DNA from: an uncultured Clostridia bacterium
GTDB taxonomy: Bacteria; Bacillota_A; Clostridia; Oscillospirales; Ruminococcaceae
Direction of reading: 5' to 3'
NCBI GenBank assembly: GCA_947169455.1
Contig: CAMVPV010000096.1
Span: 1 to 6,183, forward strand
Length of the DNA stretch: 6,183 nucleotides
Part shown: piece by piece, positions 1-5,827 of the stretch
How positions within the stretch are numbered: position 1 is the first letter of the stretch
Layout of the letters: each line of letters opens with the position of its first letter
Notes under the pieces: model-generated
Told to the model about the DNA's origin: nothing
Seen by the model: only the letters and a program-made list of their open reading frames with translations
Database searches by the model: none
Position numbers and translations under genes: made by a program

Positions 1-1
1 C

Positions 2-412
2 GGCGCGGGCTGTCATCATGAAAGGGTCGATGGCAGGGGCTATCCGAGGGGGCTGAAGGGAGAAGATATCCCCGACGTTGCCAAGGTCATCGCAGTTGCA
101 GACACTTTTGACGCTATGTATTCCACAAGACCATACAGAAAGCAGATGCTTCTTTCCGATGTTATAGCGGAGCTGCAGCGCATTTCGGGCGCGCAGCTCG
201 ATGAGGAGGTCGTTTCTGCGATGGTGGAGCTTTATGAAGAGGGCGAGCTCGACAGGGAAAAGGTCGATGCAGCTGTATTCAAGGCAAAGAATCCTTCAGG
301 TTCTGAAAGCGATGAGGAAAAGCAGAAGAGATCGGAAAAGCTCGCCGAGGATAATCAGAAATTCATGGAAAGCCTCGGACTTGTCACCGATGATGAGGAG
401 CACAAGTCATGA
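2..412 (+). CDS. HD-GYP domain protein, C-terminal part (putative c-di-GMP phosphodiesterase)
   Basis: The reading frame is open from the left edge, so this gene is 5'-truncated; 136 residues are visible. An internal ATG at 116 should not be taken as the start, because conserved domain sequence lies upstream of it in frame. The first visible residues carry the HD-GYP signature HHERVDGRGYP, followed by GLKGEDIP, then VIAVADTFDAM and STRPYRK. These are hallmark segments of the HD-GYP subfamily of HD metal-dependent phosphohydrolases, known to hydrolyse cyclic di-GMP. The N-terminal half of the domain, with the HD dyad, and any sensor or receiver domain are outside the window, so activity and input cannot be judged. 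The domain is followed by a charged acidic/lysine tail of about 50 residues with no recognised fold. The stop overlaps the next gene as ATGA, implying one transcript and translational coupling to the transporter. The family is near certain; the enzymatic role is inferred. Confidence 0.9.
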   Translation, partial: GAGCHHERVDGRGYPRGLKGEDIPDVAKVIAVADTFDAMYSTRPYRKQMLLSDVIAELQRISGAQLDEEVVSAMVELYEEGELDREKVDAAVFKAKNPSGSESDEEKQKRSEKLAEDNQKFMESLGLVTDDEEHKS

Positions 413-1848
413 CAGACAAATTGAAAAAGCGTATCGGGATAAGCAGGAAAGCACCGCGTGACCATAAGCCGATGAATCCTCTTGCAATACTTGCTGTGGT
501 GATCGTGATCTGCGCTGCGCTCACCTATATCATACCGGCGGGTCAGTATGACCGCTACACTGATGAGACCACCGGGATCGAGCTCATAGACCCGGACAGC
601 TTCCGGTTCATCGAGCGCTCTCCCGTCGGGCTCCTCGGAATATTCACCTCGCTGACACTGGGTATGCAGAACAGCTCCGGGGTCATATTCTACCTGCTGA
701 TAATCGGCGGTATGTTCGGCATAATCAACGCAACAGCCGCACTGAATGTGGGCATCGCGAATTTCATGCGCAGGATAAAGGGCAAGGAACTTGTTTTCAT
801 ACCCATCCTTATGATACTTTTCGGATGCGGCTCGGCGTTCTGTGCAAACTTTGAGGAATACCTCGTTTTTGTTCCGATAATACTTGCTATATGCATAACA
901 TCGGGCTTTGATTCGCTCACCGCGATAGGCATCATATTCATGGCGGCAACGGCAGGCTACGGCGGCGGCGTTACGAACGCATTCACGGTCGGGCGCGCCC
1001 AGGAAATAGCAGGGCTTCCGATGTATTCTGCACTCAGCTTCCGTGTGGAGATATTTGTTTGTCTGCTTTCGGCGTCAGCGGCTTATGTGACGATACGCGC
1101 GAATATCATAAAAAAGACGCCGAAGCTTTCACCGGTATATGATTATGACCGCCAGTTCAATGCAGACAAGCACCTCAATCTCAGCAAGATACCTAAGCTG
1201 ACAAAAAGGCAGCTGATAACGCTGATATTATTCTCTGCGGGAATGATATATTCCATTGTCATGGTCATCGTAAAGCAGTACTACGTCGATGAACTCTCCG
1301 GGATATTCCTTGCTGTGGGGATATTGTGCGGGATAGCAGGAAAGCTGTCCGCAGACAAGATATGCTCATCGTTCGTCAAGGGCTGTTCGGATATGCTTCT
1401 TCCGTGTCTTGTAATAGGCGCTGTGAATGCAGCTATCGTTCTGTTCAACAGCTCGAACGTACTTGATACCATACTTTACCTGTTTGCGCATATAATCTCG
1501 GTGGTGGCCGTATCAATAAAGAAGGTGATGATGTTCATACTGCACGACATATTCAACGTGATAGTTCCGTCCGGCTCGGCGCAGGCGCAGGTCACGATGC
1601 CGCTGATGATACCTATCGCCGATTCCGCCGGCATAACGCGGCAGACGGCGGTCATTGCATATCAGCTCGGTGATGCGCTCACGAACGTTCTCGCTCCTAC
1701 TGGCGGCGAGGTGCTTGCAGCGATCGCTATCTGCAAGATACCATACAGAAAATGGCTGAGTTATCTTATGCCCTTGTTCGCCATATGGTTCGTGATCTCT
1801 GTCATATTCGTGATAGTTGCGGTACAGACGCACCTGGGGCCGTTCTGA
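409..1848 (+). CDS. YfcC family (DcuC-like) membrane transporter
   Basis: A 479-residue polytopic inner-membrane carrier of the usual length for the YfcC/C4-dicarboxylate anaerobic carrier (DcuC) family. The N-terminus is basic and cytosolic, and the first membrane span is at about 23-43, ending in IPAGQYDRY. Further hydrophobic spans lie at about 92-112, 126-165, 170-185, 208-230, 268-290, 297-312, 325-382 and 449-472. Family motifs are present: GGGVTNAFTVGRAQEIAGLP (185-204), a hairpin-like IVPSGSAQAQ (384-393) and GDALTNVLAPTGG (421-433). Family members are proposed to carry dicarboxylates or basic amino acids, often by exchange; the substrate cannot be read from the sequence. The start is supported by AGGAG at 396-400, 8 nt upstream. 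The ATG overlaps the stop of the HD-GYP gene, so the two are probably translated together. A strong terminator follows ten bases after the stop. Confidence 0.9.
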   Translation: MTDKLKKRIGISRKAPRDHKPMNPLAILAVVIVICAALTYIIPAGQYDRYTDETTGIELIDPDSFRFIERSPVGLLGIFTSLTLGMQNSSGVIFYLLIIGGMFGIINATAALNVGIANFMRRIKGKELVFIPILMILFGCGSAFCANFEEYLVFVPIILAICITSGFDSLTAIGIIFMAATAGYGGGVTNAFTVGRAQEIAGLPMYSALSFRVEIFVCLLSASAAYVTIRANIIKKTPKLSPVYDYDRQFNADKHLNLSKIPKLTKRQLITLILFSAGMIYSIVMVIVKQYYVDELSGIFLAVGILCGIAGKLSADKICSSFVKGCSDMLLPCLVIGAVNAAIVLFNSSNVLDTILYLFAHIISVVAVSIKKVMMFILHDIFNVIVPSGSAQAQVTMPLMIPIADSAGITRQTAVIAYQLGDALTNVLAPTGGEVLAAIAICKIPYRKWLSYLMPLFAIWFVISVIFVIVAVQTHLGPF

Positions 1849-1857
1849 AAAGCAGTC

Positions 1858-1895
1858 AGCCCCCGCAGATCCTGTTGGAACTGCGGGGGCTTTTT
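1858..1895 (+). terminator. Intrinsic terminator of the HD-GYP/transporter operon
   Basis: A perfect 11-bp stem AGCCCCCGCAG (1858-1868) pairs with CTGCGGGGGCT (1881-1891). The 12-nt loop contains an inner TCC/GGA pairing around TGTT. A run of T follows at 1891-1895. It begins ten bases after the transporter stop and closes that operon before the repeat-protein promoter. Confidence 0.92.
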
Positions 1896-1995
1896 GCTGA
1901 GCATACCGGTATATCGGTCGGATCTCAGGTATAGATCATACACTGAACGAATTATTGCAGATTGTTGATAAAATATAAAAACTGCAATTTTGGAC

Positions 1996-2012
1996 TATAT
2001 AATCATTATATA
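1996..2012. promoter_or_regulatory. 17-bp perfect AT-rich palindrome upstream of the promoter
   Basis: TATATAATCATTATATA is two perfect 8-bp arms around a central C at 2004. It ends 18 bp before the -35 element of the repeat-protein promoter. The position suits an operator, an activator site or an UP-like element. The AT richness means it could also arise by chance. No regulator is assigned. Confidence 0.4.
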
Positions 2013-2030
2013 TTTTGAACAAAATGACGA

Positions 2031-2059
2031 TTTACAGAATATGATTTATGTGTTATAAT
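2031..2059 (+). promoter_or_regulatory. Sigma-A type promoter with extended -10 for the repeat-protein gene
   Basis: The -35 element TTTACA (2031-2036) is separated by exactly 17 bp from a perfect -10 TATAAT (2054-2059). A TG at 2051-2052, one base before it, makes an extended -10. Transcription is expected to start near 2066. This places the in-frame ATG at 2048 inside the promoter, so that codon cannot be the translation start from this promoter. It implies a leader of about 207 nt before the ATG at 2273. The surrounding DNA is AT-rich, as is usual for promoters. Confidence 0.8.
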
Positions 2060-2065
2060 ATATTG

Positions 2066-2272
2066 CGAAAACACAGGTTCTCATTATTGCTTCGGCGATC
2101 GTATGATCTGATCAGGATTATTACCGGTCGGCGTATCTGTGTATATGGTATCATTGCGATGCCGGTATCCTGTCTGCCGGAGCAATATGCAATGTCAGAA
2201 AAGGGAACGGATAATCCTGCGGCATCCGTTTTGATCATTATCCGCCGCTGCCGCGCGGCACGGAGACCAATT
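2066..2272 (+). promoter_or_regulatory. Long structured 5' leader of the repeat-protein mRNA
   Basis: Three pairings near the start codon compete with one another. P1 joins AACGGAT (2206-2212) to ATCCGTT (2224-2230), 7 bp. P2 joins CGGATAAT (2208-2215) to ATTATCCG (2237-2244), 8 bp. P3 joins TCC+GCCGC (2241-2248) to GCGGC+GGA (2255-2259 and 2262-2264, with A2260 and C2261 bulged). P3 would cover most of the GGAG ribosome binding site at 2262-2265. P2 excludes P3, and P1 excludes P2. An upstream hairpin, ATTGC (2153-2157) with GCAAT (2182-2186) and an inner CCGG/CCGG, is also possible. I recognise no known riboswitch consensus. The region holds no convincing small gene. The pairings are seen directly; a switching role is inference. 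Confidence 0.4.
2262..2265 (+). promoter_or_regulatory. Ribosome binding site that fixes the repeat-protein start at 2273
   Basis: GGAG lies 7 nt before the ATG at 2273. That ATG opens a textbook signal peptide beginning MKKLRK. The same reading frame is open upstream to 2048, but those 75 codons encode no signal sequence at their start and overlap the promoter, so 2273 is the supported start. Confidence 0.8.
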
Positions 2273-2353
2273 ATGAAAAAGCTCAGAAAAATCACTGCCG
2301 CCGTTGCTGCTGTAATCATGGCTTCTTCAATGACCGCAGTGACAGCATCCGCT
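2273..2353 (+). other. Signal peptide of the repeat protein
   Basis: Residues 1-27 have a basic n-region (K2, K3, R5, K6), an Ala/Val/Ile-rich core (about 8-18) and a polar end closing in Ala-Ser-Ala. A signal peptidase I site is predicted between A27 and I28. No lipobox cysteine is present, so it is not a lipoprotein. Confidence 0.85.
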
Positions 2354-4276
2354 ATAAACGTTGATTACAGCACATCGCTCTCGTCGGTTTACTGTTATTA
2401 CTGCACAGAGACAGGCAGATACTATAAGACCTATGACGATGCAATGGATGATGCTACCCAGAACTATAATTTTGTCGGGAACAATGTCACTATCCAGAAT
2501 CTGTACGGCAGTACAAATGTAGATTACAGCAATACCTGTACAAGTGTTTATCAATGGTATAATCCGGGTACAAATAAGTACTACAGGACTTCTTCAGATG
2601 CATATTCGGCATATTCACAGGGCGACGTATATAATAAATGGCAGCTGATGAACAGCGTTGACTACAGCAATTCTTATTCCACGACATATCATTACTACTG
2701 CCAGCAGACCGGAAGATATTACAGATCCGAAACTGATGCAAGCAATGATGCTCTTTATAACTTCAATTATACCAATCCCACTATCTCAGACAAGCTCAGG
2801 TCATACGACTTCAGCACATCCTATTCCACAACGTATCACTTCTACTGCACACAGACCGGAAGATACTACAAATCCAAGAGCGATGCGGAAAACGATGCTC
2901 TGTACAACTTCAACTACACCAATGCGACTGTAAACGATATGAACAGATCATACGATTACAGCACGAGCGTATCCTCTACCTACCGCTATTACTGCAAGCA
3001 GACCGGGAGATACTATAAATCTATAAGCGATGCCGATAACGACGCCCTCTATAACTTCAACTATTCCAATCCCACCGTATATGATGCCTACAATATAGAC
3101 TCATCATCTTCAGTAAGCCAGACATACCCGTGGTACAGCTCATACACAAAGAAGTATTACAAAACACAGAATGACGCGCTGAATGCCTCCAATAACATTT
3201 CCTCCTATGTAAGCTATGCATATACCGATTCATCTCCGTCAGTAAGCTCCACATATCCGTGGTACAGCTCCTACACGAAGAGATACTACAAGACACAGGC
3301 AGATGCGCTCAACTCTTCAAACAATGTTTCTGCTTATGTGACATACGCTTATGTCGATTCCTCAAATACGGTAAGCTCCACATATCCGTGGTACAGTTCC
3401 TATACAAAGAAGTACTACAAGACACAGAACGATGCCATAACTGCATCGAACAACAGTTCCGTGTATGTCAGCTATGCATACGCTGAGACATCCAATTCGG
3501 TAAGCGCAACATACCCGTGGTACAGTTCCTACACGAGGAAGTACTACAAGACACAGGCTGACGCTCTTGCAGCATCAAATAACATTTCTTCCTACGTTTC
3601 CTATGCATATGTTGATTATTCTTCAACGGCAAGCAATACATATCCGTGGTACAGTTCTTACACAGGCAAGTATTACAGGACACAGACCGATGCTGTCCAG
3701 GCATCGAACAACAATTCTTCCTATGTAAGCTACGCCCTGAATGTTACGAACGGCACACCATACATAACCGGCAACAAGGCTTATTCCGGCTGGACGAACA
3801 TAGCGTCTTACCTCAGCAGATGCGCCTCCGGTTCTACCGTGACCATACAGATGAACGGCAGCGATACGGTCGGCGGTGAGGTGCTCAGTGCGATCGACGG
3901 CAGGAACATCACAGTACAGTTCGTGCTCAAGAACGGCCTACAGTGGATAATCAGCGGAAATGACGTCAACCTTTCCGATTCACTGTATATCGGTTCTGCA
4001 AGCAGGAACAATGTTCCCGCCAGAGCTATAAAGCCCTACAAGAAGAATGCTGTCTCGACCGTAAAGATCACGGCAGGATATGACGAACCGCTCGGTCTGA
4101 CTGCAAAGCTGTCCGTCAAATTCAACAAGAGCCGTTCGGGACGCAAGGCATATGTTTATCATTACGATACCGATTCAGGCAATCTTGAAAAAGTAGTTAC
4201 CACCAAGATATCCAGCACGGGTTACTGCACCTTCAAGACAGACGAAGGCGGCGCATTCGTGATAATCCTGAAATAA
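2273..4276 (+). CDS. Secreted Tyr-rich tandem-repeat protein, function unknown
   Basis: A 667-residue exported protein. Residues 1-27 form a Sec signal peptide (basic MKKLRK, hydrophobic core, cleavage near ASA|IN). Residues 30-489 are ten tandem repeats built on the plan DxS-S-TYxxY-TGxYY-DA. Units 1-5 (46-53 residues) mostly read YYC..TGRYYKS..DA.NDALYNFNYTN. Units 6-10 are exactly 43 residues each and read TYPWYSSYTKKYYKTQ.DA..ASNN.S.YVSYAY. The C-terminal region has a first part (about 495-565, WTNIASYL, TVTIQM, ITVQFVL and WIISG) and a second part (about 566-667, ending FVIILK). Both parts resemble modules I associate with exported ruminococcal proteins. No LPxTG motif, dockerin, S-layer module or membrane anchor is visible, so it is either released or held by the repeats. 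Each repeat distantly resembles the layout of DUF5648-like aromatic repeats, but I would not assign that family. Eight cysteines remain after cleavage, six of them in units 1-5. A substrate- or wall-binding role is only a guess. Confidence 0.88.
   Translation: MKKLRKITAAVAAVIMASSMTAVTASAINVDYSTSLSSVYCYYCTETGRYYKTYDDAMDDATQNYNFVGNNVTIQNLYGSTNVDYSNTCTSVYQWYNPGTNKYYRTSSDAYSAYSQGDVYNKWQLMNSVDYSNSYSTTYHYYCQQTGRYYRSETDASNDALYNFNYTNPTISDKLRSYDFSTSYSTTYHFYCTQTGRYYKSKSDAENDALYNFNYTNATVNDMNRSYDYSTSVSSTYRYYCKQTGRYYKSISDADNDALYNFNYSNPTVYDAYNIDSSSSVSQTYPWYSSYTKKYYKTQNDALNASNNISSYVSYAYTDSSPSVSSTYPWYSSYTKRYYKTQADALNSSNNVSAYVTYAYVDSSNTVSSTYPWYSSYTKKYYKTQNDAITASNNSSVYVSYAYAETSNSVSATYPWYSSYTRKYYKTQADALAASNNISSYVSYAYVDYSSTASNTYPWYSSYTGKYYRTQTDAVQASNNNSSYVSYALNVTNGTPYITGNKAYSGWTNIASYLSRCASGSTVTIQMNGSDTVGGEVLSAIDGRNITVQFVLKNGLQWIISGNDVNLSDSLYIGSASRNNVPARAIKPYKKNAVSTVKITAGYDEPLGLTAKLSVKFNKSRSGRKAYVYHYDTDSGNLEKVVTTKISSTGYCTFKTDEGGAFVIILK
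2360..3094 (+). repeat. Type A protein-coding repeats, units 1-5
   Basis: Five imperfect units start at 2360, 2519, 2657, 2804 and 2951 (53, 46, 49, 49 and 48 codons). Units 3-5 are closely alike and share YYC or FYC, QTGRYY and DALYNFNY. Unit 1 shares the first half but has its own second half. Unit 2 is the most divergent (QWYNPGTNKYYRT, no YYC) and looks intermediate between types A and B. Variable length and strong divergence suggest an older part of the array than units 6-10. Confidence 0.85.
3095..3739 (+). repeat. Type B repeats, five exact 129-bp units (6-10)
   Basis: Units start at 3095, 3224, 3353, 3482 and 3611, each exactly 43 codons with no insertions or deletions. The core ACATAYCCGTGGTACAG is present in every unit, and flanking codons differ mainly at third positions. 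Amino-acid variation clusters in the first six residues, at the residue after TK/TR, and in the NDA/ADA and ASNN segments. The pattern fits tandem duplication followed by drift under selection for the protein. All units remain in frame. Confidence 0.92.
3740..4273 (+). other. C-terminal two-part domain region of the repeat protein
   Basis: Residues 490-667 are free of the repeat. The first part contains a Trp-led segment (GWTNIASYL), alternating beta-like strands (TVTIQMNG, NITVQFVL) and WIISGNDV. The second part contains PLGLTAKLSVKF, AYVYHYD and TDEGGAFVIIL, which look like beta strands. This pair resembles C-terminal modules I associate with secreted Ruminococcus-type proteins of diverse N-terminal content. 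I give no family name. Confidence 0.5.
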
Positions 4277-4296
4277 TGCTTCATTGATCTGAAAAT

Positions 4297-4328
4297 ACCT
4301 CCTGTCCGGAATGGACGGGAGGTTTTTT
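4297..4328. terminator. Intrinsic terminator between convergent genes, probably bidirectional
   Basis: ACCTCCTGTCC (4297-4307) pairs with GGACGGGAGGT (4313-4323), 11 bp with one G-U wobble and a GGAAT loop. T6 follows at 4323-4328 on the plus strand, ending the repeat-protein transcript. Read from the minus strand, the same stem is followed by TATTTTC. The cyclase stop codon at 4333-4335 lies only four bases from the hairpin's T tract, so one hairpin probably serves both genes. Confidence 0.88.
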
Positions 4329-4332
4329 GATC

Positions 4333-5787
4333 TTATTCCGGGAGCCTGTCTCCGCGGTATTTTATCCCGGCTGTGAGCTGCTTTGCAAGGAAGTACAGGA
4401 TACCGCATTCTCTGTCCTGCCAGATCCTCTTGATCCGCGGCTCCGCGCACATCAGATAGCCGAATGTCTCACTGACAGAGCCGATACGCACAATGAGCGG
4501 CGCCTCTGCCTTACGCCCGTCAAGAAATCCATACAGCAGGGGAGAAGCACTTCTTATCTCATCAAGGTTATTTGCAGAATACAGGTCGCCGTGCATGACA
4601 TTCATCATATCATCCGTATTAATCCGCATTGCCTTGTCGCTCACGGAATGCAGGCAGCCGCTTTCACTCCTGAAATAGAGGTCGGTAATATGCAGTTCTT
4701 CTCTCAGCAGCGGCATGACCTGCTCCAGTCTGGTTTCAAGAACAGCATCCGCTTCCATGATATCCGCGATGATATTCATGCTCGTATATATATCATGTCC
4801 GGAGATCTTATTGATATCGAGATCCTTGTGCTTGTTTTCCTCGTAGATGGTATAGCAGTTGCGTCCAATGGATTTTCCGTTGTAGAGGGTCTTGTCGGTA
4901 TGCGAGAACAGATCATCGAAGCTGTGCGCGTCGTAAGGGTAAGTTGCACACCCCGATGTTCCGGTGATATAGACCACATCCTCGCCGACTCTGATATTTC
5001 TCCGCACTATGCCGCTGTTCCTGTACAGTTCGCGGAAAAATCTCTTTTTGTCATCAAACTCTATATCGCGCAGATCAATGATAAGCAGTTCGTCTCCACC
5101 GAAGCGACCGACCACACCGTATCCATCTACGAACCTGACGAGGCTTTCTGCGATATTCATCAGGACGCAGTCTCCGGCATGATGACCGTAATTGTCATTT
5201 ATGAACTTGAAATTGTCCAGATCGAATATAATGAAAGTGAACGGTGTTTCCGATGCGATAAGCGATTTTGCAAAATCGAGTATGTATGCGCGGGAGATTA
5301 TCCCGGTAAGATGATCGAGCACTTCACTGATGCTGATCTCATCGAGCAGCTTGTCAAAGTACTGGTATCTTCGCAGCTGGTCTATGCTGTACATGGTCTG
5401 TGCATTGTCAAATTCTGTTCTGCGCCGCAGAGTTTCTGTCACGTCGAGGAAACTCCCCGCGAGCCCGACTATCTCACCGTTATCGTACAGAGGTCTTTTT
5501 GAAGCGATGATATCCCTTTCCTGATCTCTCACCATGCATTTTCCATGTATCTTATACGTGCTTTCCCCGTCGAGTACACGCAGTTCATCCTGCATGAACG
5601 GTACGGGGTCATTGTGCCAGCCCACGTCTTCGTCGGTCTTTCCGATGAGCCCATCAGCCGATACAAATCCGTAAAAATCAAGGAATGCCTGATTTACCCC
5701 GACGAACCTGCGTTCCTTGTCCTTCCAGAAAACGCAGTCCTGTGAGGTATTGATTATACTTTCAAATATATTTTTGTTCATTTCCAT
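4333..5787 (-). CDS. PAS-GGDEF-GAF-like protein, putative diguanylate cyclase
   Basis: A 484-residue protein with no obvious membrane span, so probably cytosolic. Residues about 5-120 form a PAS domain (DCVFWKDKERRFVGVNQAFLDFYG; LIGKTDED; then GLAGSFLDVTE). A linker leads to a GGDEF domain (about 157-316) that makes cyclic di-GMP from two GTP in active members. Its marks are DHLTGIISRAY (158-168), FDLDNFKFINDNYGHHAGD (188-206), the active-site loop GRFGGDELL (227-235), ATYPYDA (281-287) and KTLYNGKSIGRN (299-310). The catalytic loop is GGDEL rather than GGDEF. The usual RxxD inhibitory site just before it is replaced by DGYG (221-224). Residues about 335-475 look like a C-terminal GAF-type sensor. 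The stop abuts a shared terminator. The gene follows the sulfatase-like gene by 40 nt and is probably cotranscribed with it. The family is certain; catalytic activity is likely but not shown. Confidence 0.9.
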   Translation of the reverse strand: MEMNKNIFESIINTSQDCVFWKDKERRFVGVNQAFLDFYGFVSADGLIGKTDEDVGWHNDPVPFMQDELRVLDGESTYKIHGKCMVRDQERDIIASKRPLYDNGEIVGLAGSFLDVTETLRRRTEFDNAQTMYSIDQLRRYQYFDKLLDEISISEVLDHLTGIISRAYILDFAKSLIASETPFTFIIFDLDNFKFINDNYGHHAGDCVLMNIAESLVRFVDGYGVVGRFGGDELLIIDLRDIEFDDKKRFFRELYRNSGIVRRNIRVGEDVVYITGTSGCATYPYDAHSFDDLFSHTDKTLYNGKSIGRNCYTIYEENKHKDLDINKISGHDIYTSMNIIADIMEADAVLETRLEQVMPLLREELHITDLYFRSESGCLHSVSDKAMRINTDDMMNVMHGDLYSANNLDEIRSASPLLYGFLDGRKAEAPLIVRIGSVSETFGYLMCAEPRIKRIWQDRECGILYFLAKQLTAGIKYRGDRLPE

Positions 5788-5802
5788 AGCAATATGATAT
5801 TA

Positions 5803-5807
5803 CCTCC
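5803..5807 (-). promoter_or_regulatory. GGAGG ribosome binding site, unusually far from the cyclase ATG
   Basis: On the minus strand GGAGG ends 15 nt before the ATG at 5787 and 21 nt before the second in-frame ATG at 5781. The frame is open back to a TAA at 5802-5800. The only start-like in-frame codon at normal spacing is ATT at 5793 (9 nt), a rare start. ATG at 5787 is kept as the call, with reduced certainty. Confidence 0.6.
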
Positions 5808-5827
5808 GGATCTTATGTCATAGGATA

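Noticed and set aside
1955..1979. Second promoter TTGCAG / TATAAA
   Set aside because: The spacer is only 13 bp, too short for a sigma-A promoter.
2145..2234. Possible 29-codon leader peptide
   Set aside because: No ribosome binding site precedes the ATG and the peptide shows no pattern such as a run of one amino acid.
2048..2272. In-frame upstream extension of the repeat protein to the ATG at 2048
   Set aside because: That ATG lies upstream of the -10 element, has no ribosome site, and would bury the signal peptide.
2066..2272. c-di-GMP riboswitch in the leader
   Set aside because: I looked because of the flanking c-di-GMP genes, but saw neither the class I nor the class II conserved core.
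3095..3739. CRISPR-like regular repeat
   Set aside because: The units are 129-bp contiguous coding repeats without unique spacers and remain in frame.
3740..4276. Sortase signal, dockerin or S-layer anchor at the C-terminus of the repeat protein
   Set aside because: No LPxTG plus hydrophobic tail, no calcium-loop duplicate and no SLH motif; the chain ends in FVIILK.
4327..5502. 391-codon plus-strand open frame opposite the cyclase gene
   Set aside because: It lies antisense to a gene with clear PAS and GGDEF motifs, has no family-like sequence and starts inside the terminator region.
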